A DNA stretch of 15,941 bases from Bacteroidota bacterium (GTDB taxonomy: Bacteria > Bacteroidota > Ignavibacteria > Kapaibacteriales > UBA2268), in assembly GCA_027371665.1 (NCBI GenBank), contig DAHXMP010000417.1:1-15941 (forward strand). Reading direction: 5' to 3'. A model generated the notes under the pieces. That model searched no databases and was not told the origin of the DNA. It saw only the letters and a list, made by a program, of their open reading frames with translations. The first letter of the stretch is position 1. Every line of letters starts with the position of its first letter. Positions 7,242 to 14,671 of the stretch are shown piece by piece. A program made the position numbers and the translations under genes.

Positions 7242-9527
7242 TCAGAATGAATATCCAAGTCCAATATTAAACTTAAGGTCTTTCATTATGTCTTCTCTAC
7301 GAAAAATTGTTTTATTAGTTTCAGCAGACGGGTCATATAAAGGTAAAGCAAGGTCTATTCTGAACGGCCCGACAGGTGTATTATAGCCTATTCCGGCACC
7401 ACCAGCAATGGCTAATCCGGTTATATATTCATACCATTTATAGGGATAACTGTAATCAAGATAAGAGTTAAATGTATTGCCCCAATCAAGAAAGAATGTA
7501 AATCCGATGTTGGAAATAATATCAGCATAGGTATCATTCATGTTATGTGGCCTTAACATTCTGAACCTGACCTCGAAACTCCCTTCGAGAATTACAGCAC
7601 TTCCCGTGAAATCCATAAAAAATTCATAGGTATTTTGAGGGAAATTACTTGCCTGCGGCTGAGGGTATCTAAGCCTTCTCGATGGCCAACCTCTGACACT
7701 ATTAGCACCACCTGCAAAGAATTGCCTTTCGAGGGGAACGTAGGAATTATTTTGGTCGTACCAGTAAGTATAACCTCCACGTGCTTTAAGGGCAAAAACA
7801 GCCATTGGGCTTAATCTCGTAAATAAGTAATAACTCATCTGAGGCCTGATAAATTGTGCAATACCGACTTTCGGGATTGTTAAATCGAGAGAAAAGTTAA
7901 AGTAATAACCTGAAGATGGATTAAATATGTCATTACGTTTATCACCGATTAATGAACCTCCGAAAATAACGGCAGAAGGAGAAGGGAAACCATGCTCATT
8001 ACAATACCTGTTTAGCGATTCGTATAATTTATAGCTTGCAATTGCTTTGACACTGTCTTCGGATGTTTGAGAGCTTTGAAGGGCATTATTATATGCATCA
8101 GAAAAATTCAATGGTACCTGCCGTTGTAATAAAAAGTCAATTGAACCGAACTGGATAAATGTTTGGTCAAGAAACCTGATTGGCAATCTTGATGCAAGTG
8201 AAAAATCGCTCAACAGCAGGTCGGTATTTATTTTTGATAAAGAGTAAGTTAATTGCCCTGCAGCACCAAACCTTGCTTTGTCAATTACCCAAAGCAGTGG
8301 TTGAGCGAAATTAATGCCGGCTTGAACCTGTGGTTCTGATTTTAAAATTCTGCTGATGTCCTGAAGGCCGCCGCGTGCAAATAAATTAATGTTTTGTGCA
8401 ATGCCTCCAATGTTTCTGTCTGAATAAGTACCTTCCAAACCGATGTTTGTAAAATTGTCAATTACCGTTCTGTTGATATAACCACCGGCACCCCAATCCT
8501 GCTGTTTCCTGTATTGTGTGTAGATTGCAACCGGTAAAGTCGAATCCGTTTTTGGAGTAAACACTGATGACGTATCGATACTGACTATATCGAATGTACC
8601 AAGTGATAAAAGGTTATTATTTGACCTGTTGAGCTTGCTGATGGAGTACCAGTCGCCGGGAGCAAAATCGAGCTGCCTGTCTTTCATTTCTTTAACGACC
8701 GGTTTTTGTCCGCAAAGGCTGTCAATGTATTCAATGTCCGAAATTCTTTGCCTTATCCCTGTCCTGAAAACCACAATAATACTATCTAAACTCGCAACAG
8801 AATCTTTTAAAACAAGAGGCATATCGAAATTTGAATAAAAATACCCATTATCCAAAAGCATGTATTGGATTGCACGTACTTCGGCATAGATTTTATTTTC
8901 ATTGAATTCATTGCCGGATTTTATCCTGCAAAGTGACTTAAAATTAGATTCGAGTTCAGGAGGAAGCGAATCAAGCCCTATGTAATTTAAATCCTTGATT
9001 TTATAGACTGAGTGTTCTTTGATATGAAATGTGAGAACATTCATCTGTTTGGTATAATCGGGTTCAAAAGTGTAAGAGACTTCGGCATCGTGGTAACCAT
9101 TCTGATTATAAAAATCACTAAGAGTAATAACATCATTTTCAACTTTTATCTGTTCGAAAAAATGAACCTCATTAACCATCGTTTTTAAAGCGTCATCTAA
9201 TGATTCAATAAGTAATGGGGGTATATACCTGTGTATTTGAGGGTATTTCATCTCAACATCATAATAAAGTAAAATTTTATGCGGGTAACCCCTGTCAGTT
9301 TGTTTTGAGGAAATTAAGCTTTCCAGCTCAGAATCAGAAAAAGCATTATTGCCATCGAAGTCAATCCTTCCGATTTCGTATTGGTATTTATTTACATAGG
9401 AAGGAAAAAGAAAACCATTATTGATGCCTTGAGGATATGTTGGTTTGAATGAAAAAGCTAAAGTAATAGTGAGAATAATCAATATCAATAGTAAATGAAA
9501 TAATCTTCTTGACACTACAAAAAACAT
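7242..9527 (-). CDS. Omp85/BamA-like outer-membrane assembly protein
   Basis: The 761-residue product is an Omp85-superfamily protein, the class that inserts beta-barrels into the outer membrane (BamA) or helps secretion (TamA). Residues 1-33 are a signal peptide or anchor. About three POTRA repeats follow: from YEIGRIDFDGNNAFS at 50, VYKIKDLNYIG at 174, and RISDIEYID at 261. Each ends in a segment such as GYHDAEV or NGYFYSN, typical of POTRA helices and strands. The barrel spans about 345-761. It has the family hallmark VRGW (611-614) in FFAGGANSVRGW, then FFLDWGN, GAGIGYNTPVGPFRIDLALP (710-729) and a terminal Phe. Bacterial BamA usually has five POTRAs and is about 800 residues long. Three POTRAs is closer to TamA or to the short Omp85 proteins common in Bacteroidota, so I leave the symbol blank. 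GAGAG lies 7 nt before the ATG. No Skp or lipoprotein Bam partner is adjacent. Confidence 0.9.
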   Translation of the reverse strand: MFFVVSRRLFHLLLILIILTITLAFSFKPTYPQGINNGFLFPSYVNKYQYEIGRIDFDGNNAFSDSELESLISSKQTDRGYPHKILLYYDVEMKYPQIHRYIPPLLIESLDDALKTMVNEVHFFEQIKVENDVITLSDFYNQNGYHDAEVSYTFEPDYTKQMNVLTFHIKEHSVYKIKDLNYIGLDSLPPELESNFKSLCRIKSGNEFNENKIYAEVRAIQYMLLDNGYFYSNFDMPLVLKDSVASLDSIIVVFRTGIRQRISDIEYIDSLCGQKPVVKEMKDRQLDFAPGDWYSISKLNRSNNNLLSLGTFDIVSIDTSSVFTPKTDSTLPVAIYTQYRKQQDWGAGGYINRTVIDNFTNIGLEGTYSDRNIGGIAQNINLFARGGLQDISRILKSEPQVQAGINFAQPLLWVIDKARFGAAGQLTYSLSKINTDLLLSDFSLASRLPIRFLDQTFIQFGSIDFLLQRQVPLNFSDAYNNALQSSQTSEDSVKAIASYKLYESLNRYCNEHGFPSPSAVIFGGSLIGDKRNDIFNPSSGYYFNFSLDLTIPKVGIAQFIRPQMSYYLFTRLSPMAVFALKARGGYTYWYDQNNSYVPLERQFFAGGANSVRGWPSRRLRYPQPQASNFPQNTYEFFMDFTGSAVILEGSFEVRFRMLRPHNMNDTYADIISNIGFTFFLDWGNTFNSYLDYSYPYKWYEYITGLAIAGGAGIGYNTPVGPFRIDLALPLYDPSAETNKTIFRREDIMKDLKFNIGLGYSF

Positions 9528-9666
9528 GAAATACTCTCAGCAGATTCATAGTTTATAATAATATTACTTACATATATCTTATAATGTTTATATTTAATGT
9601 AATTTTATAAAATGTCCCTGTCTAAAAGAGACAAGTAATTTAACAAAAACAAAATCTATTTATTGA

Positions 9667-9942
9667 TTACACATATTGTTCTTCTTCATCATCGTCGTAG
9701 AAGTACTCTTCATTAGACATATCTTCATATTCGGGCCATAGGTCTTCCATTGACTCGATAAGCTCGTCAGTGTCTTCGAGTTCGTTAAGATTGTCAAGAA
9801 TCTGCTGAGGGCTTCCTGTTCTGTTAGCATAGTCAATTAACTCATCCTTTGTAGCAGGCCAAGGAGCATCTTCGAGATATTTAGCCAATTCGGGAGTCCA
9901 GAACATTGAACTGCCTTCTTTGAACTTTGGTTGATTTGCCAT
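9667..9942 (-). CDS. DUF2795 family small acidic protein
   Basis: A 91-residue cytoplasmic-looking protein with no signal peptide. The core LAKYLEDAPWPATKDELIDYA (residues about 19-39) and the following SPQQILDNLNEL match the DUF2795 family, a small helical domain of unknown function found in many bacteria; the match is from memory of the family. The C-terminal third is strongly acidic (MEDLWPEYEDMSNEEYFYDDDEEE). It is transcribed separately from rpsD, because a terminator and its own promoter-like site lie between them. It may continue into the Omp85 gene 139 bp downstream, since no convincing terminator was seen in that gap. The start follows no clear Shine-Dalgarno sequence. Confidence 0.85.
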   Translation of the reverse strand: MANQPKFKEGSSMFWTPELAKYLEDAPWPATKDELIDYANRTGSPQQILDNLNELEDTDELIESMEDLWPEYEDMSNEEYFYDDDEEEQYV

Positions 9943-9983
9943 ATATAAAGACCAAAATGTTTTTAATACAATTTAAAATTTTG

Positions 9984-10015
9984 CAAAAATATTGCTTGTT
10001 CACCGAGTTTGCAAA
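9984..10015 (-). promoter_or_regulatory. Bacteroidota-type promoter for the DUF2795 gene
   Basis: On the minus strand TTTG (10015-10012) is followed after 20 nt by TATTTTTG (9991-9984), fitting the Bacteroidota sigma factor consensus TTTG, about 19 nt, TAnnTTTG. It lies 41 nt upstream of the ATG at 9942 and downstream of the rpsD terminator, as an independent promoter should. Confidence 0.55.
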
Positions 10016-10073
10016 TTATTTTTATTTTTTTTTTAAAATTAAAAGTAAAAACGAATAAAATGTGTAATAATTG

Positions 10074-10108
10074 AAAAAAAATACCCTGCAATTACTTACA
10101 GGGTATTT
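10074..10108 (-). terminator. Intrinsic terminator of rpsD
   Basis: AAATACCCTG (10079-10088) and CAGGGTATTT (10099-10108) form a perfect 10-bp stem with a 10-nt loop. On the minus strand the stem runs into eight T residues (10081-10074). It begins 19 nt after the rpsD stop codon, the classic layout of a Rho-independent terminator. On the plus strand only a few T residues follow, so activity for plus-strand transcripts should be weaker. Confidence 0.9.
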
Positions 10109-10127
10109 GTTTATATTTTATTGATTG

Positions 10128-10730
10128 TTACCTTGAATAATATTCAACAACGAGTGGAATTTCGCAAATTGCAGGGATTTCCTCTCTCGATGGTGTATAA
10201 AGGAATTTAGCTGAAAAATCAGCTTTAGATATTTCAATGTATGGGGGAGGAGCTGAAGACCTTATAGAGTTTTGAATAACTTCATCTTTTCTCAGTTTAT
10301 CTTTTATCGAAACCAAATCATTGACTTTTAATTTGCAGGAAGGGATATTCACACGTTTCCCGTTAATTTTTATATGACCATGAGTAACCAGTTGACGGGC
10401 TGAATACATTGACCTTGCAAAACCTGCCCTATAAACAAAAGCATCTAGCCTTGATTCAAGTAACTGTAAAAGTAAATCTCCGGTATTACCAACAAGCTGA
10501 GCAGCTTTTCCAAAATAATTTCTCATCTGCCTTTCGGAGATGTTATATTGGTATTTCAGCTTTTGTTTTTCATTTAATTGCCTTCCATAATCAGATTGTT
10601 TTACCCTGCGTTTAGTAGCACCATGCTGACCCGGAGGGTAAGGTTTATTAGTCATATATTTATTAGATTTTTGAGTTAATTCAATACCCAGTTTTCTTGA
10701 CAGTTTAATTTTTGGCCCAGTGTAATTCAT
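10128..10730 (-). CDS. rpsD: 30S ribosomal protein S4
   Basis: A 200-residue S4, about the family length. S4 binds 16S rRNA early in small-subunit assembly and takes part in translational fidelity. The N-terminal part holds YTGPKIKLSRKLG (3-15) and the well-conserved YPPGQHG (31-37), then SDYGRQLNEKQKLKYQYNIS. The S4 RNA-binding fold spans about 90-155 (ESRLDAFVYRAGFARS, ARQLVTHGHIKINGKRV). It ends LVVEYYSR. The N-terminal region has no cysteine, so this is the zinc-free form; some bacteria carry a second, Cys-containing copy. It stands alone here, away from rpsK and rpoA of the usual alpha operon, with its own promoter and terminator. GGAGAA just before the ATG supports the start. Whether it is the only S4 of the genome cannot be seen from this window. 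Confidence 0.97.
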   Translation of the reverse strand: MNYTGPKIKLSRKLGIELTQKSNKYMTNKPYPPGQHGATKRRVKQSDYGRQLNEKQKLKYQYNISERQMRNYFGKAAQLVGNTGDLLLQLLESRLDAFVYRAGFARSMYSARQLVTHGHIKINGKRVNIPSCKLKVNDLVSIKDKLRKDEVIQNSIRSSAPPPYIEISKADFSAKFLYTPSREEIPAICEIPLVVEYYSR

Positions 10731-10787
10731 TCTTCTCCGTTAGAGTTATATTTTAATAATATTTATAATAATAATTCTATAAGATTA

Positions 10788-10818
10788 CAAAGTTACGATA
10801 TAAATTTTAAATGTCAAA
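10788..10818 (-). promoter_or_regulatory. rpsD: Bacteroidota-type promoter of rpsD
   Basis: On the minus strand TTTG (10818-10815, within TTTTGACA) and TAACTTTG (10795-10788) are separated by 19 nt, an exact fit to the Bacteroidota promoter consensus (TTTG about -33, TAnnTTTG about -7). It sits 58 nt upstream of the rpsD ATG, leaving an AT-rich leader of roughly 50 nt that ends in the GGAGAA ribosome binding site. Confidence 0.75.
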
Positions 10819-10850
10819 ACATATTTATAATGAAGTTAAGAACGATTTTT

Positions 10851-10881
10851 TTCTGTGCCGGAAGATACTCCCGACACGGAA
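10851..10881. repeat. Short hairpin-forming inverted repeat upstream of rpsD
   Basis: Arms 10851-10864 (TTCTGTGCCGGAAG) and 10868-10881 (CTCCCGACACGGAA) pair at 12 of 14 positions, including one G-T pair, around a 3-nt loop. It is GC-rich compared with the surroundings. Seven T residues precede it and no T-tract follows on either strand, so it does not look like a standard terminator for the lipoprotein gene that ends at 10964. It may be a dispersed palindromic repeat or a poorly U-tailed terminator. Confidence 0.55.
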
Positions 10882-10963
10882 TTTCAGGGATCACATAATC
10901 AATACACGATTCATTAACCAAGAAATTTATTCGTGATTTTACATTTAAATTATCTGATTGAAA

Positions 10964-11302
10964 TTATTTGACATCAAAACCGTTTTCTTTTAGGTTTTCT
11001 CTGGCTTTATCAATTGTTACTTCTTGAAGCCTCATATCACATAAAGGGCAAATACCCGGTACGTCAGAAATAACATTCCAATGCATCTGGTCCTGATATA
11101 CTTTACCGTCGTGGTTTTTATCAATTGCATTTAAATCTATTTGTCCTTTTCGTACAATTGATTCTTCAGGAGACTGTGTATTAACCTGTTGTGATTGCAT
11201 GTTTTTCATTTGTTCGGATTTGCTGCTCTTAGAACATGAAGCAAGTGAAAACAGGCTTATAACAAAAACTGCTGCAATTATGATAACTGATAATCTTTTC
11301 AT
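10964..11302 (-). CDS. Lipoprotein with degenerate heavy-metal-binding domain
   Basis: A 112-residue lipoprotein. MKRL plus a hydrophobic core ends in LASC, so Cys23 is the lipid anchor. AAAGGA 7 nt before the ATG at 11302 decides this start over an in-frame ATG 66 nt further upstream (11368). A Ser/Gln-rich spacer containing MKNMQ (32-36) precedes DKNHDGKVYQ (61-70), which looks like the first part of an EF-hand loop, although position 12 is Gln. Then comes DQMHWNVISDVPGICPLCDM (71-90), a variant of the heavy-metal-binding domain whose usual form is CPMHP...GKCPxCGMxL. The first Cys is replaced by Asp, while Met73, His74, CPLC (85-88) and Met90 remain. It follows cusA by 83 bp in the same direction and is likely its operon partner. 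I infer a periplasmic metal-binding or chaperone role comparable to CusF, though it is not CusF by sequence. Confidence 0.85.
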   Translation of the reverse strand: MKRLSVIIIAAVFVISLFSLASCSKSSKSEQMKNMQSQQVNTQSPEESIVRKGQIDLNAIDKNHDGKVYQDQMHWNVISDVPGICPLCDMRLQEVTIDKARENLKENGFDVK

Positions 11303-11385
11303 TACTGTATCCTTTCTATTAATGTTTGAAAATATGCAATTGATTTTTTTAAAATTATATATAATCATTGAAAAAACATACTCAA

Positions 11386-14300
11386 TTAAATTTTAACCGG
11401 ATTTAGTTTCCTTTTTTTAATTAAATAATAAATAGCCGGGTAAACGGTTAATTCCATTAACATACTTGTTACGATGCCTCCAATCATTGGGGCGGCAATT
11501 CTTTTCATAACGTCTGAGCCTGTTCCCATGCCGATTACAATGGGTAATAATCCGAGCAACATTGTCATCACGGTCATAATTTTTGGCCTGATTCTTTTAA
11601 CGGCACCTTCGAAAATTGATTCCCTCAAATCCGCTAAAGAATTTAATCTGCCTTCTTTCAGGAATTTTTCGTAAGCAATGTCGAGGTAAAGAAGCATCAC
11701 CACACCTGTTTCGGCATCAACGCCAAGTAAAGCAATTATCCCAACCCAGACAGCAACGCTGAAATTATATCCTGCGAAGAATAAATACCAAACCGCTCCA
11801 ACCATCGAGAAAGGCAATGCAAGCAAAATTATTGCAGTTTTAATGGGAGACCTTGTGTTCATATAAAGCAGGATAATTACCAAAAGAATAGTTAATGGTA
11901 TCACAAGTGCCAGATGCTTTGATGCTCTTTCCATGTATTCGTACTGTCCGCTCCATTTCAAGGAGTATCCGGGCGGAAGTTTAAGCTGTTTATCAATTAC
12001 TTTTTTGGCTTTGTTAACATAATTCCCGATGTCAACGTCATTGTTAATGTCAATATAGACCCAGGTATTAGGGACAACATTTTCGGATTTAATCATATCT
12101 GGACCCTTTTTTATAACAAAGGTGCCGAGTTCTGACAAAGTAACATTTCCACCACCGGGAAGCGGAACAAGAATTCTGCTTAGCGACTCAATGTTATCGC
12201 GATAAGCTCTTTGGTATCTTAAATTCACCGGATACCTTTCAAGTCCTTCTATAGTTTGAGTAACATTCATGCCGCCGAGTGCAGACATAAATATATCCTG
12301 AACGTTCCCGACAGTCAACCCATACCTTGCTATTGCTATACGATTAATGATGAAATCAATATAATTTCCCCCGAGAGTTCTTTCTGCATAGACGGAACGG
12401 GTGCCGGGAACAGTTTTCATAATTTCTTCTGTTTTTTCCCCGAGTGTTTGCAAAACACCTAAGTCGGGGCCTCCGATTTTTATACCTACAGGTGTTTTAA
12501 TACCGGTTGAAAGCATGTCTATCCTGGTTTTAATAGGCATAGTCCAGGCATTAGTCAGTCCCGGAATATTTATGGCGGCGTTCATTTGGTCAATCAGTTT
12601 ATCGGGTGTCATGCCTTTAGGCCATTGACTTTCCGGCTTAAGCCTGATGGTCGTTTCCATCATTGACAAGGGAGCAGGGTCGGTTGCAGTTTCGGCTCTT
12701 CCGGCTTTCCCGGAAACGCTTTCGACTTCGGGGAATGATTTAATTATTTTATCGGTTTGCTGGAGCAATTGTTTTGCTTTCGTTATTGAAATCCCGGGTA
12801 ATGTTGTCGGCATGTACAGTAAATCACCTTCATAGAGAGGCGGCATAAATTCGGAGCCGATTTTTGAAAAAGGGATATAGGTAATCAAAATTAATAAAAC
12901 GGCAACTGAAATTATGTACCATCTTCTCTTTAAAACGAAGTTGACAACAGGATGATAAATTTTCATAAGGAAGCGAGTAATGGGATTATCTTCTTCTTTT
13001 CTCATTTTGCCCCGGACAAAGTAACCGAGCAATACCGGTACGATGGTAACGGACAAAATAGCTGCGGCAGCCATCGAATACGTTTTTGTGAAAGCAAGCG
13101 GCTTGAAGAGCCTCCCTTCCTGTTGTTCAAGCGTGAAGACAGGAAGGAATGAAATGGTTATTACGAGCAGGGAGTAAAACAGAGACGGGCTTACTTCCTT
13201 GGATGATTCGAGAATGAGCTTCCAGTGCGGCTTGCGTTCGCCGGGAGGTTTTTCCTGCTCACGTTCCAGATGGGAGTGGGCATTTTCGACGATTATTATC
13301 GAGGCGTCCACCATCGCTCCGATTGCGATTGCTATTCCACCGAGGGACATAATGTTCGCATTTATTCCCTGGAGCTTCATAATAAGAAAGGATATCAGGA
13401 CAGCAGTAGGTAAAGTGAAAATTGCTACGAGCGAGCTTCTGAAATGCAGCAGAAATAAAATGATGATAAGGGCAACAACAATCGTTTCCTCAGTGAGCTT
13501 GTCTTTTAAATTGTTAATTGCCCTGTCAATAAGTGCAGACCTGTCGTAAGCAGTGTGTATAATTACGCCTTCGGGAAGAGATTTTTTTAATTCATTGAGC
13601 CTTGCTTTTACTCTTTCTATGACTTCGAGTGCGTTTTCGCCATATCTCATTACTATTATTCCACCGACAGATTCGCCTTTACCGTTCCAGTCCGATAGGC
13701 CTCGTCTTAATTCAGGTCCCAGGGAAATGTCGGCGACATCTTTCAAATATATCGGAGAACCTGTTGCAGGCGATGAACCGATTGCTATATTTTTTAAATC
13801 GTCAATTGATTTGATATATCCTAATCCTCTGACCATGTACTCCATTTCGGACATTTCGATAATACGCCCGTTAACATCATTGTTGCTTTGCTGAATAGCT
13901 GATTTTATATTTTCCAGCGGGATATTGTAATAGGCAAGTTTTGTAGGGTCAATATTAACCTGGTATTGCTTGACAAAACCTCCTAAGCTCGCAACTTCAG
14001 CAACGCCGGGAATAGCCGTGAGCTCGTATTTAAGGAAATAGTCCTGGATGGTTCTTAGTTCCTGCAAGTCATGATTTTTGGATGTCAATTCATATTGATA
14101 GACCCATCCCAAACCTGTGGCGTCTGGTCCTAACTGCGGACTGACACCGGGTGGAAGTGAATTTTTCAAGCCGTTCAGGTATTCGAGAACCCTGCTTCTT
14201 GCCCAATAGATATCCGTGCCATCCTCAAAAATTATATAGATAAAAGAGTATCCGAACATTGAATATCCTCTCACATCTTTGGCATAAGGCACCGAGAGCA

Positions 14301-14547
14301 TTTTGGTTGTGATGGGATATGTAACCTGGTCTTCTACGATTTGGGGTCCCTGCCCGGGATATTCAGTCATAATAATTACCTGTACGTCGCTGAGGTCGGG
14401 AATCGCATCAACTTTTGTATTGAATAAAGCCCAGAGTCCACCTAAAATAGCGGTGAGCGTAAAAATAATTACGAGAAATTTATTGTTTATTGACCATTCT
14501 ATTAATTTTGGGATAAAACCTTCTTTTTTTTCTTCATCAAAATTCAT
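11386..14547 (-). CDS. cusA: Cu(I)/Ag(I) efflux RND pump CusA
   Basis: The 1053-residue product is a heavy-metal RND transporter (E. coli CusA has 1047). It spans the inner membrane with 12 helices and two large periplasmic loops and drives metal export by proton uptake. The three methionines that bind Cu(I)/Ag(I) in E. coli CusA (573, 623, 672) are present at a constant offset of six: Met579 in EGDLLYMP, Met629 in APLSMMETT, and Met678 in TRIDMLSTGIK. Transmembrane helix 4 carries GGIAIAIGAMVDASIIIVEN (403-422), the Cu/Ag type rather than the DFGxIVDGAV form of Zn/Co/Cd pumps. The second half has GVDAETGVVMLLYL and RIRPKIMTVMT, carrying the Glu and Lys expected in proton relay. GGAG 7 nt before the ATG supports the start. 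It is the middle gene of cusB-cusA-lipoprotein. A 124-bp gap with a hairpin element separates it from cusB. Confidence 0.95.
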   Translation of the reverse strand: MNFDEEKKEGFIPKLIEWSINNKFLVIIFTLTAILGGLWALFNTKVDAIPDLSDVQVIIMTEYPGQGPQIVEDQVTYPITTKMLSVPYAKDVRGYSMFGYSFIYIIFEDGTDIYWARSRVLEYLNGLKNSLPPGVSPQLGPDATGLGWVYQYELTSKNHDLQELRTIQDYFLKYELTAIPGVAEVASLGGFVKQYQVNIDPTKLAYYNIPLENIKSAIQQSNNDVNGRIIEMSEMEYMVRGLGYIKSIDDLKNIAIGSSPATGSPIYLKDVADISLGPELRRGLSDWNGKGESVGGIIVMRYGENALEVIERVKARLNELKKSLPEGVIIHTAYDRSALIDRAINNLKDKLTEETIVVALIIILFLLHFRSSLVAIFTLPTAVLISFLIMKLQGINANIMSLGGIAIAIGAMVDASIIIVENAHSHLEREQEKPPGERKPHWKLILESSKEVSPSLFYSLLVITISFLPVFTLEQQEGRLFKPLAFTKTYSMAAAAILSVTIVPVLLGYFVRGKMRKEEDNPITRFLMKIYHPVVNFVLKRRWYIISVAVLLILITYIPFSKIGSEFMPPLYEGDLLYMPTTLPGISITKAKQLLQQTDKIIKSFPEVESVSGKAGRAETATDPAPLSMMETTIRLKPESQWPKGMTPDKLIDQMNAAINIPGLTNAWTMPIKTRIDMLSTGIKTPVGIKIGGPDLGVLQTLGEKTEEIMKTVPGTRSVYAERTLGGNYIDFIINRIAIARYGLTVGNVQDIFMSALGGMNVTQTIEGLERYPVNLRYQRAYRDNIESLSRILVPLPGGGNVTLSELGTFVIKKGPDMIKSENVVPNTWVYIDINNDVDIGNYVNKAKKVIDKQLKLPPGYSLKWSGQYEYMERASKHLALVIPLTILLVIILLYMNTRSPIKTAIILLALPFSMVGAVWYLFFAGYNFSVAVWVGIIALLGVDAETGVVMLLYLDIAYEKFLKEGRLNSLADLRESIFEGAVKRIRPKIMTVMTMLLGLLPIVIGMGTGSDVMKRIAAPMIGGIVTSMLMELTVYPAIYYLIKKRKLNPVKI

Positions 14548-14595
14548 GATAAATCTCCAAAAATTTTCATTTTGTTTTTTTTAATTATTTCAACT

Positions 14596-14670
14596 TCTGT
14601 CAGCCAGAGCGGAGTCGAAGAGTGATTGTGAATATGGTTGTCATATTTCGACTTCGCCCGGAATGACAGA
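14596..14670. repeat. 75-bp hairpin element between cusB and cusA (REP/MITE-like)
   Basis: Arms 14596-14620 and 14646-14670 pair without bulges at 21 of 25 positions, including two G-T pairs, around a 25-nt centre. The terminal 7 bp TCTGTCA/TGACAGA and an inner block GCGGAGTCGAAG/TTTCGACTTCGC are nearly perfect. The outer arm touches the cusB stop codon at 14672. It is much more GC-rich than the surrounding intergenic DNA. No T-tract follows. Its form (short, no ORF, palindromic ends, sitting between genes) fits a dispersed palindromic repeat or miniature inverted-repeat element. No second copy was seen in this window. Confidence 0.7.
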
Positions 14671-14671
14671 T

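Noticed and set aside
9617..9635. Small hairpin CTGTCT/AGACAG-like downstream of the DUF2795 gene as a terminator
   Set aside because: Only about five contiguous pairs and no adjacent T-tract on the minus strand.
11303..11368. Upstream in-frame ATG extending the lipoprotein by 22 residues
   Set aside because: It would bury the lipoprotein signal peptide, and the AAAGGA site fits the ATG at 11302.
12256..13894. Several plus-strand frames over cusA
   Set aside because: Shadows of a fully conserved RND pump gene; no independent coding evidence.
14548..14671. Hairpin between cusB and cusA as an intrinsic terminator
   Set aside because: No T-tract follows on the minus strand, and the downstream cusA would lack a visible promoter of its own.
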